This document shows, in pieces, positions 15,599 through 27,920 of a stretch of 37,730 nucleotides of DNA; positions within the stretch are counted from its first letter, which is position 1, and each line of letters opens with the position of its first letter. Source of the DNA: Comamonadaceae bacterium (GTDB lineage Bacteria; Pseudomonadota; Gammaproteobacteria; Burkholderiales; Burkholderiaceae_C); assembly GCA_947450005.1 (NCBI GenBank), contig CANFTU010000003.1:1-37730 (forward strand), given 5' to 3'. A program made the translations under genes and the position numbers. Under the pieces are notes generated by a model. The model worked only from the letters and a program-made list of their open reading frames with translations. It searched no databases and was not told the origin of the DNA.

Positions 15599-16870
15599 AT
15601 GCATCCAAAAGCCTTATTAGACGCCTGCTCCGAGTTGGTGCGACTGACCCTGAGGCTCGATCACCCGGCCGACGCCATCGTCTCTAAATTTTTTCGCGAC
15701 AACCGGGGCCTGGGCCCCCGCGAACGGGCAACCCTGGCGGAAACCACGTACACGGTGTTGCGCAAAAAGCTGCTGTTTGACCACCTGGCGCCGTCGGGCA
15801 GCGGTCCGAAAGAGCGGCGCTTGGCAATTCTGGGCTTTTACGGCCCCGAAGATTTTTTGCGCAGCGCGCTCACCGATCAGGAAAAGAATTGGCTGGACGC
15901 CTGCGAGCAGGTCAACCCCCAGGATTTGATGGAGCGCCACCGCCACAATTTGCCGGAGTGGTTGGTGGAGCCACTGAAGGCGCAGCTCGGCGAAGGGTTC
16001 TGGCCGCTGGTGGAGAGTTTGAACGCCGGCGCGGGACTGGATTTACGGGTTAACGATTTCAAGGCGCGCCGTGCCGATATCCAAAAAGAGCTGGCCCAAA
16101 ACGGTATCAAGGCCGTGCCCACGCCGTTTTCCCCCTGGGGCTTGCGCATCCAAGGTAAGCCTGCGCTGAACAAGCATGAAGCCTTTATCCGTGGCGACTT
16201 CGAGGTGCAGGACGAGGGCTCGCAGCTGCTGGCGCTGTTGTTGGATGCCAAGCGCGGCGAGATGGTGGTGGACTTTTGCGCCGGAGCCGGTGGCAAGACG
16301 TTGGCCATCGGCGCGGCGATGCGCAGCACCGGGCGGCTGTACGCTTTTGACACCTCGGCCCATCGGCTGGACGCGCTCAAGCCGCGGCTGGCGCGCAGCG
16401 GGCTCTCGAATGTGCATCCTGCGGCCTTGGCCCACGAGCGCGATGACCGCGTCAAACGCCTGGCCGGCAAGATCGACCGCGTCCTGGTTGATGCACCCTG
16501 TTCCGGGCTGGGTACCTTGCGCCGCAACCCGGATCTGAAATGGCGCCAGGGTTTGCAGGCCATCGACGAGATGGCCGCCAAGCAAACTGCCATCCTGGAT
16601 AGCGCGGCGCGCATGGTCAAGTCCGGTGGGCGCCTGGTCTACGCAACCTGCAGCGTCCTGCCGCAGGAAAACGAGGCCATTGCCCACATGTTCAGCGCCG
16701 CGCATCCGGATTTCATCCCCCTGCCGGTTGCCGGGCTGCTGGAAGGTCTCAAAGTGCCCCACGCGGCGACCTTGTGCGCAGGCGGGGAGGCCGCTGGGGA
16801 CTATCTGCGCTTATGGCCGCATCTGCATGCCACCGATGGATTTTTTGCCGCCGTCTGGCAAAAGGCCTGA
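15599..16870 (+). CDS. rsmB: RsmB/NOP-type rRNA (cytosine-C5) methyltransferase
   Basis: A 423-residue SAM-dependent RNA m5C methyltransferase. An N-terminal NusB/NOP-like helical region precedes the catalytic domain. SAM motif I is VVDFCAGAGGKTLAIGAAM (about 223-241). Motif IV is VDAPCSGLGTLRRNPDLKW with Cys near 299, and motif VI is VYATCSVLPQENE with the catalytic Cys near 350. Best guess is RsmB, which methylates C967 of 16S rRNA, but RsmF-type or another NOP2/Sun member is possible. The N-terminus is shorter than a full E. coli NusB-like domain. Start codon ATG 15599 has no visible ribosome-binding site. Confidence 0.88.
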   Translation: MHPKALLDACSELVRLTLRLDHPADAIVSKFFRDNRGLGPRERATLAETTYTVLRKKLLFDHLAPSGSGPKERRLAILGFYGPEDFLRSALTDQEKNWLDACEQVNPQDLMERHRHNLPEWLVEPLKAQLGEGFWPLVESLNAGAGLDLRVNDFKARRADIQKELAQNGIKAVPTPFSPWGLRIQGKPALNKHEAFIRGDFEVQDEGSQLLALLLDAKRGEMVVDFCAGAGGKTLAIGAAMRSTGRLYAFDTSAHRLDALKPRLARSGLSNVHPAALAHERDDRVKRLAGKIDRVLVDAPCSGLGTLRRNPDLKWRQGLQAIDEMAAKQTAILDSAARMVKSGGRLVYATCSVLPQENEAIAHMFSAAHPDFIPLPVAGLLEGLKVPHAATLCAGGEAAGDYLRLWPHLHATDGFFAAVWQKA

Positions 16871-16885
16871 TGCTCCGCAGCCATT

Positions 16886-16891
16886 TACAAT
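16886..16891 (+). promoter_or_regulatory. Candidate -10 box upstream of desaturase gene
   Basis: TACAAT lies 71 bp before the desaturase ATG in the 92-bp spacer after rsmB. It matches five of six -10 consensus bases, but no clear -35 is present at 16-18 bp. Confidence 0.3.
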
Positions 16892-16962
16892 CCTGGGCGT
16901 CAGGAAAACTGGTCGCTCCGGGTGCGGGGCCGCAAATCAACCCTCTGAAAGAACGATAAAAC

Positions 16963-18177
16963 ATGCCTGAATCCCTTTGGACCGTGCGCGATGCCGCTTT
17001 GGAATGGATGGTCAGCGGCGCCTGGACCCTGAGTTGGTGGCAAATTATTTTGGTCACCTTGCTTCTCACGCACATCACCATGATCAGCGTGACGATTTAC
17101 CTGCACCGCCACCAGGCCCATCGTGCGCTGGATTTGCATCCGCTGCCGGCCCATTTTTTCCGGTTCTGGTTGTGGTTGACCACCGGGCAGGTGACCAAGG
17201 AATGGGCGTCCATCCACCGCAAGCACCACGCCAAGTGTGAGACGGCCGAGGACCCGCACAGCCCGCAAATTTACGGAATCCGCAAAGTTTTGCTGGAGGG
17301 CGCCGAGTTGTACCGCGCGGAATCCAAAGTCAAGGAAACCATGGACCGTTACGGCCACGGAACGCCCGACGACTGGATTGAACGCAACCTCTACACCCGC
17401 TATTCCTGGCAGGGCGTGGGCTTGATGCTGATCATCAACCTGTACCTTTTCGGCGCACTCGGACTGAGCGTGTGGGCGGTGCAGATGATGTGGACGCCCA
17501 TCATGGCTGCCGGCATCATCAATGGGGCGGGGCATTACTGGGGTTACCGCAACTTTGAGGCAACCGATTCCAGCACCAACATCTCCCCGTGGGGCATCCT
17601 GATCGCCGGCGAAGAGCTGCACAACAACCATCACACCTACCCCACCTCGGCGAAGCTGTCGGTGAAGCCCTACGAGTTTGATATCGGCTGGATGTACATC
17701 AGCCTCTTGCAAATGGCCGGTTTGGCCAAGGCCAAGAAAACGCCGCCCAAGGCGGCTTACGGCGATGTCCGCCCTGTTGCCGACCGCAATACGCTGGAGG
17801 CCTTGATCGCCAACCGCTACGAAATCATGGCCGCCTATGCAAAGGGTATGCGGGAAACCTTGCGTACCGAGGTGCAGACCCTGCAGGCGCGCAGCGCCAA
17901 CACGGCAGTCATCAAGGCTGTGAAGCTGTGGGCGCACCGCGATCAAGAGAAAGTACCCGCCGCCGTGGTTGCCGATTTGGCCGCCGCGCGCAAGGTTTTG
18001 CCCGCTTTGGACAAAATGGTGGTAATGCGCGAGGAACTGCGCCAACTGTGGCTGAACACCGCCTTGAGCCGGGAACAGCTGGTGGCCGATCTGGCCGCGT
18101 GGTGCCGCCGCGCTGAAGACAGCGGAATTGCTGCCTTGCGGGACTTCTCAGTTAAGCTGCGCGCCGCCCACGCCTGA
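16963..18177 (+). CDS. desA: Membrane fatty acid desaturase with unusual C-terminal helical module
   Basis: A 404-residue membrane di-iron desaturase that probably introduces a delta-9 double bond into acyl chains. The three histidine boxes are HRHQAH (48-53), HRKHH (85-89) and HNNHH (220-224), in the acyl-CoA desaturase spacing. Hydrophobic helices lie around 25-47, 62-76 and 150-190. After about residue 274 comes a 130-residue soluble helical tail. Its end, LAAWCRRAEDSGIAALRDF, resembles the C-terminus of ISL3-family transposases. The core enzyme call is firm; the nature of the tail is inference. It is followed by a strong terminator. Confidence 0.92.
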   Translation: MPESLWTVRDAALEWMVSGAWTLSWWQIILVTLLLTHITMISVTIYLHRHQAHRALDLHPLPAHFFRFWLWLTTGQVTKEWASIHRKHHAKCETAEDPHSPQIYGIRKVLLEGAELYRAESKVKETMDRYGHGTPDDWIERNLYTRYSWQGVGLMLIINLYLFGALGLSVWAVQMMWTPIMAAGIINGAGHYWGYRNFEATDSSTNISPWGILIAGEELHNNHHTYPTSAKLSVKPYEFDIGWMYISLLQMAGLAKAKKTPPKAAYGDVRPVADRNTLEALIANRYEIMAAYAKGMRETLRTEVQTLQARSANTAVIKAVKLWAHRDQEKVPAAVVADLAAARKVLPALDKMVVMREELRQLWLNTALSREQLVADLAAWCRRAEDSGIAALRDFSVKLRAAHA

Positions 18178-18213
18178 CAGCGCTGCCGCTGCGCGCTGCT
18201 GGCGCGGCGATTG

Positions 18214-18251
18214 CCCAACAAAAAACCCGCCAAGGCGGGTTTTTTGTTGGG
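18214..18251. terminator. Bidirectional rho-independent terminator
   Basis: An 18-bp perfect inverted repeat: CCCAACAAAAAACCCGCC, two loop bases, then its exact complement. The A-run on the left and T-run on the right let it terminate in both directions. It sits between desA (plus) and rpmG (minus), which converge here. In practice the tight loop would open by a base pair. Confidence 0.92.
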
Positions 18252-18264
18252 ATCACAACCGTGC

Positions 18265-18435
18265 TTATTTCAGCTTGGTCTCTTTGTAGTCCACATGCTT
18301 ACGCGCGACGGGATCAAATTTTTTGATCAGCATCTTCTCGGGCATGGTTTTCTTGTTTTTGTTGGTGGTGTAAAAGTGACCGGTTCCTGCCGTGGATTCC
18401 AGTTTGATTTTTTCGCGTCCGCCTTTGCTTGCCAT
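18265..18435 (-). CDS. rpmG: 50S ribosomal protein L33
   Basis: A 56-residue ribosomal protein, too short for the ORF track. The reading frame starts [20 protein letters not shown], continues [15 protein letters not shown] and ends [11 protein letters not shown], the classic L33 sequence. The zinc-binding cysteine pairs of the C+ form are absent, so it is the C-minus (zinc-independent) type. It lies 11 bp after rpmB, the usual rpmB-rpmG pair, and is followed by the bidirectional terminator. Confidence 0.97.
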   Translation of the reverse strand: MASKGGREKIKLESTAGTGHFYTTNKNKKTMPEKMLIKKFDPVARKHVDYKETKLK

Positions 18436-18446
18436 GGTGATGCTCC

Positions 18447-18680
18447 TTATGCCTGGCCGCGTGCGCGCAGGTCGGCGAGCACGGAATCGATGCCGTTTTT
18501 GTCAATGAGGCGCAAACCGGCGTTGGAAATGCGCAAACGCACCCAGCGGTTTTCCGACTCCACCCAGAATTTGCGGTATTGCAAATTGGGCAAAAAACGG
18601 CGTTTGGTTTTGTTGTTGGCGTGGGAAACATTGTTCCCGACCATGGGGCCTTTGCCCGTGACTTCACATACGCGTGCCAT
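18447..18680 (-). CDS. rpmB: 50S ribosomal protein L28
   Basis: A 77-residue large-subunit protein. The N-terminus [20 protein letters not shown] and the block [20 protein letters not shown] are diagnostic of L28. It lacks the CxxC pairs of zinc-containing L28 forms. It is first of the rpmB-rpmG pair. The start ATG has GGAG a few bases upstream (TATCGGAGTGTCC). Confidence 0.97.
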   Translation of the reverse strand: MARVCEVTGKGPMVGNNVSHANNKTKRRFLPNLQYRKFWVESENRWVRLRISNAGLRLIDKNGIDSVLADLRARGQA

Positions 18681-18804
18681 GTGGACACTCCGATACTAGA
18701 AAACAGCAGGGCTTTTACGCCGCTGCCTCACCTCGCCAATTTCAGGGTGGCGGTAACCCGTTTCGCCGAACCCCCAGCGTGAGCCGAGGTTAGCAAAGCC
18801 ACCG

Positions 18805-18810
18805 ATTGTA
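18805..18810 (-). promoter_or_regulatory. Candidate -10 box for rpmB-rpmG
   Basis: TACAAT on the minus strand in the 171-bp rpmB-trxB spacer, about 125 bp upstream of rpmB. It is the best -10 match in the spacer; the -35 region is poor. The rest of the spacer shows no gene or RNA that I recognise. Confidence 0.35.
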
Positions 18811-18851
18811 GCCGGAACACGGGCGGGTGCTGCCCAATGTGCCGCGCGCCC

Positions 18852-22237
<3,386 letters not shown>

Positions 22238-22238
<1 letters not shown>

Positions 22239-22870
22239 TGCAGCGCCGCTGGCTGCTGCTTGCCGGCTGGGTCCTTGTGACCCCGCTGTGGGCCGGCGGC
22301 ATGGAAAATTTGGACGGCTTCATCAAGAGCACGCGCTCCGGGCGCGCTCACTTTGTGCAGACGGTGACCGCGCCGCCCAAGGACGGGCAGGCATCGCGCC
22401 CGAAGGTCTCAACCGGCACTTTCGAATTTCTGCGTCCCAGCCGCTTTCGTTTCGTCTATAAAAAGCCGTTTGAGCAGACCATCGTCGCGGACGGCCAAAC
22501 CTTGTGGCTGTTCGACGTAGACCTGGCGCAGGTGAGCGCGCGCAAGCAAACGCAGGTGCTGGGTTCTACGCCTGCTGCGTTGATCGCCTCGGCTGCAGAT
22601 CTGCGCGCCGTGGATGCCGACTTTGAACTCAGCGACGCACAGCCCATGGATGGTCTGGAATGGGTCTTTGCCAAGCCGCGTAACAAAGACAGCAGCCTGT
22701 CCAACGTCCGTGTCGGCCTGAAGGGCAACGTGCTGGTCATGCTGGACATTGTTGACAGCTTCGGGCAGCGCTCGGTGCTGCAGTTCAGCGCGTTTGAGAC
22801 CAACCCCGCGCTCGATCCTGGGATTTTCCAGTTCAAGCCGCCTGCCGGGGTGGATGTGCTGCGCCAGTAG
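22238..22870 (+). CDS. lolA: Outer-membrane lipoprotein carrier LolA
   Basis: A 210-residue periplasmic chaperone that receives lipoproteins from LolCDE and hands them to the outer-membrane receptor. Residues 1-19 are a signal peptide (RRWLLLAGWVLVTPLWA). Family blocks include GRAHFVQTV, GTFEFLRPSRFRFVYKKPFE and QTLWLFDVDLAQVSARKQ. The C-terminus FQFKPPAGVDVLRQ is typical. Its ATG overlaps the ftsK stop (TGATG), so translation is coupled. Next gene is rarA after 44 bp. Confidence 0.94.
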
Positions 22871-22914
22871 AGCTCGTGCGGCGGTGGCCGTCCTGAGCCG
22901 CGCCCTGAAAAGCC

Positions 22915-24231
22915 ATGTCCAAGCCCTTATCCCCACAGATGCCGCTGGCCGAACGCTTGCGCCCCAAGACCCTGGGCGAGGTGATCGGGCAGGCGCATAT
23001 CCTGGGTCCGGGTATGGCATTGCGCCTGGCTTTTGAGTCCGGTCAGCCGCACAGCTGCATTTTGTGGGGCCCGCCCGGCACCGGAAAAACCACGATTGCG
23101 CGGCTGATGGCCGATGCCTTTGATGCGCAGTTCATCACCATCAGCGCAGTGCTCGGTGGCGTCAAAGACATCCGGGAGGCGGTGGAGCAGGCGCAGGCCG
23201 CGCGCGACGGGCTGGAGCGGCGGCGCACCCTGGTGTTTGTGGACGAAGTGCACCGCTTCAATAAAAGCCAGCAGGACGCGTTTTTGCCGCATGTGGAAAG
23301 CGGCTTGTTCACCTTTATCGGCGCGACCACGGAAAACCCGTCGTTTGAAGTGAATTCCGCCTTGCTATCGCGCGCTGCCGTTTATGTGCTGCAAGCACTT
23401 CAAGAGTCCGATTTGGCGCAGATCGTGGCCCGGGCACAGGCCATCGGCGCAGTCCCTGGTATCGATGCTGCGGCGACCACGCGCTTGATCGCCTACGCCG
23501 ATGGCGACGCCCGCCGCCTCCTGAATACCCTGGAGACGCTGGCGGTGGCCGCAACGCAGGAGAAACGCAGCGCCATCGATGATGCATGGCTGATGCAGGT
23601 CCTGGGCGAGCGTCTGCGCCGTTACGACAAGGGGGGCGAGCAGTTTTACGACACGATTTCCGCCCTGCACAAAAGCGTACGCGGCTCCGATCCTGACGCC
23701 GCGCTGTACTGGCTGGTGCGTATGCTTGACGGCGGCGCTGAGCCCCGTTATCTGGCGCGCCGCTTGGTGCGCATGGCCAGCGAGGACGTCGGTCTGGCTG
23801 ACCCGCGCGCGCTGCGCCTGGCGCTGGATGCGGCCGAGGTGTATGAGCGTCTGGGCAGCCCTGAAGGTGAACTCGCGCTGGCGCAATGTGTGGTCTATCT
23901 CGCAGTCGCGCCGAAGAGCAATGCTGTTTACAAGGCATACAAAGAAGCGAAAGCATTTGTGAAAAAGGACGGAACGCGGCCGGTCCCGCTGCACTTGCGC
24001 AATGCCCCGACACAGCTGATGAAAGACCTTGACTACGGTGCGCAGTACCGCTATGCCCACGACGAGGAGGACGCCTTTGCCGCCGGTGAAAACTACGTGC
24101 CTGAGGGCATGGCCGAGCCCGGTTTTTACCGCCCCGTGCCGCGTGGATTGGAGTTGCGCATCGCCGAAAAGCTGGAGGATTTGCGCCAACGCAATGCCGC
24201 AGCCCGGAAAACCCGCAAAGACACGGGTTAA
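22915..24231 (+). CDS. rarA: Replication-associated recombination protein A (AAA+ ATPase)
   Basis: A 438-residue MgsA/RarA/WRNIP1-type clamp-loader-like ATPase acting at stalled replication forks. Walker A is GPPGTGKTT (52-60) and Walker B is VFVDEVHRFNKSQQDA (Asp110-Glu111), the RarA-specific version. Sensor 1 is FIGATTENPSFEVNSALLSR. The C-terminal tetramerisation part contains RRLVRMASEDVGLADPRAL and PKSNAVYKAYKEA. It follows ftsK-lolA as in E. coli. No serS follows. Confidence 0.96.
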   Translation: MSKPLSPQMPLAERLRPKTLGEVIGQAHILGPGMALRLAFESGQPHSCILWGPPGTGKTTIARLMADAFDAQFITISAVLGGVKDIREAVEQAQAARDGLERRRTLVFVDEVHRFNKSQQDAFLPHVESGLFTFIGATTENPSFEVNSALLSRAAVYVLQALQESDLAQIVARAQAIGAVPGIDAAATTRLIAYADGDARRLLNTLETLAVAATQEKRSAIDDAWLMQVLGERLRRYDKGGEQFYDTISALHKSVRGSDPDAALYWLVRMLDGGAEPRYLARRLVRMASEDVGLADPRALRLALDAAEVYERLGSPEGELALAQCVVYLAVAPKSNAVYKAYKEAKAFVKKDGTRPVPLHLRNAPTQLMKDLDYGAQYRYAHDEEDAFAAGENYVPEGMAEPGFYRPVPRGLELRIAEKLEDLRQRNAAARKTRKDTG

Positions 24232-24342
24232 CCCGCTGCAATCTCGCACATCGCTGGCGCATTTCGCCGCGTAGCTGCACGTAGAATCCGCCGCTTGCCT
24301 GCAGGGCAGACAGCCGGATAAATACTTCGGAGAACGGGTTTT

Positions 24343-25272
24343 ATGGATATATTGGTACAGCAGATCATCAACGGCCTGGTGCTGGGCAGCATGTACGCCC
24401 TGATTGCGCTGGGTTACACCATGGTCTACGGCATCATCAACCTGATCAACTTCGCCCACGGCGAGGTAATGATGGTCGGGGCACTGACGAGTTGGACCAT
24501 GATTGGCTTGATGAAAGAGGGTATGCCGGGCGCGCCGGGCTGGCTGATTTTGGTAATTGCCCTGTTGATTGCCTGCGTGGTGGCTGCCGCGTTGAACTTT
24601 GTGATCGAAAAAGTCGCCTACCGCCCGCTGCGCAACAGCCCCAAACTCGCGCCCCTGATCACCGCCATCGGAATGTCCATCCTGCTGCAAACCCTGGCCA
24701 TGATCATCTGGAAGCCCAACTACAAGTCCTATCCAACCCTGTTACCCAGCGATCCCTTCATGATCGGCGAGGCCGTGATCACCCCCACACAAGTGATGAT
24801 TCTGGTCTTCACCGCCATCTCATTGGCCACGCTGATGTGGGTGGTGAACGCCACCAAATTGGGGCGTGCCATGCGTGCCACGGCCGAGAACCCCCGAGTT
24901 GCGGGCCTGATGGGCGTCAAACCCGACGTGGTGATTTCCGCCACCTTCGTGATCGGAGCGGTGCTGGCGGCCATTGCGGGCGTGATGTACGCCTCCAACT
25001 ACGGAACGGTTCAGCACGCCATGGGCTTTCTGCCCGGCTTGAAAGCCTTTACGGCTGCCGTCTTTGGCGGCATCGGCAACCTGCCCGGCGCGGTCGTCGG
25101 TGCGATTTTGCTGGGGCTGATCGAGTCCATCGGCGCGGGCTACATCGGTGCGCTCACCGGCGGCGTGCTGGGCAGCCACTACTCGGATATTTTTGCTTTT
25201 ATCGTGCTCATCATCGTGCTGACGCTGCGCCCATCGGGACTTTTGGGCGAACGTGTGGCCGACCGCGCGTGA
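24343..25272 (+). CDS. livH: Branched-chain amino acid ABC permease LivH
   Basis: A 309-residue inner-membrane permease with about eight hydrophobic helices. The N-terminus QQIINGLVLGSMYALIALGY and NLINFAHGEVMMVGAL are hallmark LivH blocks. The cytoplasmic coupling loop reads LGRAMRATAENPRVAGLMGV, the EAA-like contact for the ATPases. It begins a livHMGF run. No periplasmic binding protein gene is next to it, so LivJ/K must be encoded elsewhere. A TAGAAT -10-like box lies about 55 bp upstream. Confidence 0.93.
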   Translation: MDILVQQIINGLVLGSMYALIALGYTMVYGIINLINFAHGEVMMVGALTSWTMIGLMKEGMPGAPGWLILVIALLIACVVAAALNFVIEKVAYRPLRNSPKLAPLITAIGMSILLQTLAMIIWKPNYKSYPTLLPSDPFMIGEAVITPTQVMILVFTAISLATLMWVVNATKLGRAMRATAENPRVAGLMGVKPDVVISATFVIGAVLAAIAGVMYASNYGTVQHAMGFLPGLKAFTAAVFGGIGNLPGAVVGAILLGLIESIGAGYIGALTGGVLGSHYSDIFAFIVLIIVLTLRPSGLLGERVADRA

Positions 25273-25285
25273 GGATCATCACAAC

Positions 25286-26377
25286 ATGAACTTCAAAAAC
25301 AATTTGCCGGCTCAATTGGCTGCCGGTGTCGGGCTCCTGCTGTTGCCTCTGGTCCTGCAGCTTTTTGGTAACGCCTGGGTGCGCATTGCTGACATGACGC
25401 TGCTCTTTGTGTTGCTGTCGATTGGCCTGAACATTGTGGTGGGCTACGCCGGTTTGCTGGACCTGGGCTATGTGGCATTTTTTGCTATCGGCGCCTATGT
25501 CTACGGGCTGCTCAACTCGCCCCAGCTGCTGGAAACATTTGCCGGCCTGGCCGCGATGTATCCCCAGGGCCTGCACACCCCGATCTGGGTGGTCTTGCCC
25601 TTGGCCGCGGTGGTGGCCGGCATCTTTGGCGTCTTGCTCGGTGCGCCCACCTTGCGCCTGCGTGGCGACTATCTGGCTATTGTGACCCTGGGCTTTGGCG
25701 AGATCATCCGGGTGTTCTTGAACAACATGGACAACCCCTACAACATCACCAACGGCCCCAAGGGCGTGAGCCAGATCGATCCGCTGAATTTCTTCGGTCT
25801 GGATTTGGGCAAAAGGCTGATGATTGGCGACTACAAGCTAGCGTCTGTGTCGCTGTACTACTACCTGTTCTTGGTGCTGGTGATGGTGAGCATTGTGATT
25901 TCGCACCGCTTGGAAGTCTCTCGCATCGGACGCGCGTGGATGGCGATCCGCGAAGATGAGATTGCCGCCAAAGCCATGGGTATCAACACCCGCAACCTCA
26001 AACTCACCGCATTCGGTATGGGCGCCACATTCGGCGGCGTATCGGGCGCACTGTTTGCCTCGTTTCAAGGCTTTATTTCTCCGGAGTCCTTCACGCTCAT
26101 GGAGTCGGTGATGATTGTGGCCATGGTGGTGCTCGGCGGTGTGGGGCACTTGCCCGGCGTTGTTCTGGGTGCGGTGTTGCTCGCCTCTTTGCCTGAAGTT
26201 CTGCGTTATGTGGCCGGGCCTTTGCAGCAAATGTCGGGCGGCCGTTTGGATGCGTCCATCCTGCGCCAGCTGCTGATTGCCCTGGCGATGATCAGCGTCA
26301 TGCTGCTGCGCCCGCGTGGTTTGTGGCCCTCGCCCGACCATGGCAAATCCCTGGAAATCGCGGCCAAACCGGCCTGA
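25286..26377 (+). CDS. livM: Branched-chain amino acid ABC permease LivM
   Basis: A 363-residue second permease subunit. Recognisable blocks are GLNIVVGYAGLLDLGYVAFF near residue 45, LRLRGDYLAIVTLGFGEIIR and the coupling loop SRIGRAWMAIREDEIAAKAM. The ORF track starts at 25253 inside livH, whereas ATG 25286 follows the livH stop by 13 bp and gives the normal start. There are about ten hydrophobic helices. It works with LivH, LivG and LivF to import branched-chain or related amino acids. Confidence 0.93.
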   Translation: MNFKNNLPAQLAAGVGLLLLPLVLQLFGNAWVRIADMTLLFVLLSIGLNIVVGYAGLLDLGYVAFFAIGAYVYGLLNSPQLLETFAGLAAMYPQGLHTPIWVVLPLAAVVAGIFGVLLGAPTLRLRGDYLAIVTLGFGEIIRVFLNNMDNPYNITNGPKGVSQIDPLNFFGLDLGKRLMIGDYKLASVSLYYYLFLVLVMVSIVISHRLEVSRIGRAWMAIREDEIAAKAMGINTRNLKLTAFGMGATFGGVSGALFASFQGFISPESFTLMESVMIVAMVVLGGVGHLPGVVLGAVLLASLPEVLRYVAGPLQQMSGGRLDASILRQLLIALAMISVMLLRPRGLWPSPDHGKSLEIAAKPA

Positions 26378-26398
26378 TTGCGCTGCACCGGAATCCCT

Positions 26399-27169
26399 AT
26401 GACAGACACAGTATTGAACGTAAGCGGCGTCTCCAAGCGCTTTGGCGGATTGCAAGCACTCAGCGATGTGGGCATCCGCATCGAGCGCGGCCAGGTCTAC
26501 GGCCTGATCGGTCCCAACGGCGCGGGCAAGACCACATTCTTCAACGTACTGACCGGCTTGTACACGCCTGATAGCGGGAGCTTCGAGCTCGCCGGTCAGC
26601 CCTACCAGCCCACAGCGGTCCATACGGTGGCCATGGCCGGTATTGCGCGCACCTTCCAAAACATCCGCTTGTTTGCGGAAATGACCGCGCTGGAAAACGT
26701 CATGGTGGGGCGTCACATCCGCACCCACAGCGGCCTGTTGGGCGCCATGTTCCGCACGGCCGGGTTCCTCGCCGAAGAGAAAGCCATCGCCGCGCGCGCG
26801 CACGAGCTACTCGACTACGTGGGCATCGGCAAATTCGCCGACTACAAAGCCCGTACCCTGAGCTATGGCGACCAGCGCCGTCTGGAAATTGCCCGCGCCC
26901 TGGCCACCGACCCGCAGTTGATTGCGCTGGATGAGCCTGCCGCCGGTATGAACGCCACGGAGAAGGTGATGCTGCGCGAACTCATCGACCGCATCCGCAA
27001 CGACAACCGCACGATTTTGCTGATCGAGCACGACGTCAAACTGGTGATGGGCTTGTGTGACCGCGTGACGGTGCTCGACTACGGCAAACAAATTGCTGAA
27101 GGTACGCCCGCCGAGGTTCAAAAAAACCAGGCCGTGATCGAAGCCTACCTCGGCACCGCCGCGCACTGA
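26399..27169 (+). CDS. livG: Branched-chain amino acid ABC ATPase LivG
   Basis: A 256-residue ATP-binding subunit. Walker A is GPNGAGKTT (38-46). The ABC signature is TLSYGDQRRLEIARAL, with YG in place of the usual SGG as is normal for LivG. Walker B is LIALDEPAAGMN, and IEHDVKLVMGLCDRVTVLDYG is the switch region. I chose ATG 26399; the track adds seven codons upstream. It lies 21 bp after livM. Confidence 0.95.
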   Translation: MTDTVLNVSGVSKRFGGLQALSDVGIRIERGQVYGLIGPNGAGKTTFFNVLTGLYTPDSGSFELAGQPYQPTAVHTVAMAGIARTFQNIRLFAEMTALENVMVGRHIRTHSGLLGAMFRTAGFLAEEKAIAARAHELLDYVGIGKFADYKARTLSYGDQRRLEIARALATDPQLIALDEPAAGMNATEKVMLRELIDRIRNDNRTILLIEHDVKLVMGLCDRVTVLDYGKQIAEGTPAEVQKNQAVIEAYLGTAAH

Positions 27170-27191
27170 ACGCCTGTAGGATCCCATTGAT

Positions 27192-27911
27192 ATGACTTCC
27201 CCCATTTTGCTCAAAGTCAGCGCCCTGCAAGTGGCCTACGGCGGTATCCAGGCCGTCAAAGGCGTCGATTTCGAAGTCCGCGAAGGTGAACTGGTCTCGC
27301 TGATCGGCTCCAACGGCGCTGGCAAAACCACCACCATGAAGGCCATCACCGGCACCCTGCCGATACACGCCGGTGATATCGAATACATGGGAAAAAGCAT
27401 CAAAGGCCAGGGCCCTTGGGACCTCGTGCGCCAGGGCCTGGCCATGGTCCCGGAAGGGAGGGGGGTGTTCACCCGCATGACCATCGTTGAGAACCTGCAG
27501 ATGGGCGCCTACATCCGCGACGACGATGCCGAAATCGCCCGCGACATCGACAAGATGTTCGCCATCTTCCCCCGTCTGCAAGAGCGGCGCGCGCAGCTCG
27601 CCGGCACCATGTCCGGTGGCGAGCAGCAGATGCTGGCGATGGCGCGCGCGCTCATGAGCCGGCCCAAGGTGCTGCTCATGGACGAGCCCTCCATGGGCCT
27701 GTCACCCATCATGGTGGACAAAATATTTGAGGTGGTGCGCGATGTCTACGCGCAAGGCGTGACCGTGTTGCTGGTGGAGCAAAACGCCAGCCGCGCCTTG
27801 TCGATTGCCAACCGGGGCTATGTGATGGAGTCCGGCCTGATCACCATGACGGGTGACGCCAAAACCATGCTCAACGACCCGAAAGTGCGCGCCGCCTACC
27901 TGGGCGAATAA
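27192..27911 (+). CDS. livF: Branched-chain amino acid ABC ATPase LivF
   Basis: A 239-residue second ATPase. Walker A is GSNGAGKTTTMKAITG (about 39-54), the signature is TMSGGEQQMLAMARAL and Walker B is LLMDEPSMGLSP. The C-terminus VLLVEQNASRALSIANRGYV and the ending KVRAAYLGE are typical LivF. It is 22 bp after livG and 9 bp before an EamA permease gene, so that gene probably shares the transcript. Confidence 0.95.
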   Translation: MTSPILLKVSALQVAYGGIQAVKGVDFEVREGELVSLIGSNGAGKTTTMKAITGTLPIHAGDIEYMGKSIKGQGPWDLVRQGLAMVPEGRGVFTRMTIVENLQMGAYIRDDDAEIARDIDKMFAIFPRLQERRAQLAGTMSGGEQQMLAMARALMSRPKVLLMDEPSMGLSPIMVDKIFEVVRDVYAQGVTVLLVEQNASRALSIANRGYVMESGLITMTGDAKTMLNDPKVRAAYLGE

Positions 27912-27920
27912 AGCGCGCGG

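Noticed and set aside
23365-24690. 441-residue minus-strand ORF over rarA and livH
   Set aside because: Spans two firm plus-strand genes; composition typical of shadows.
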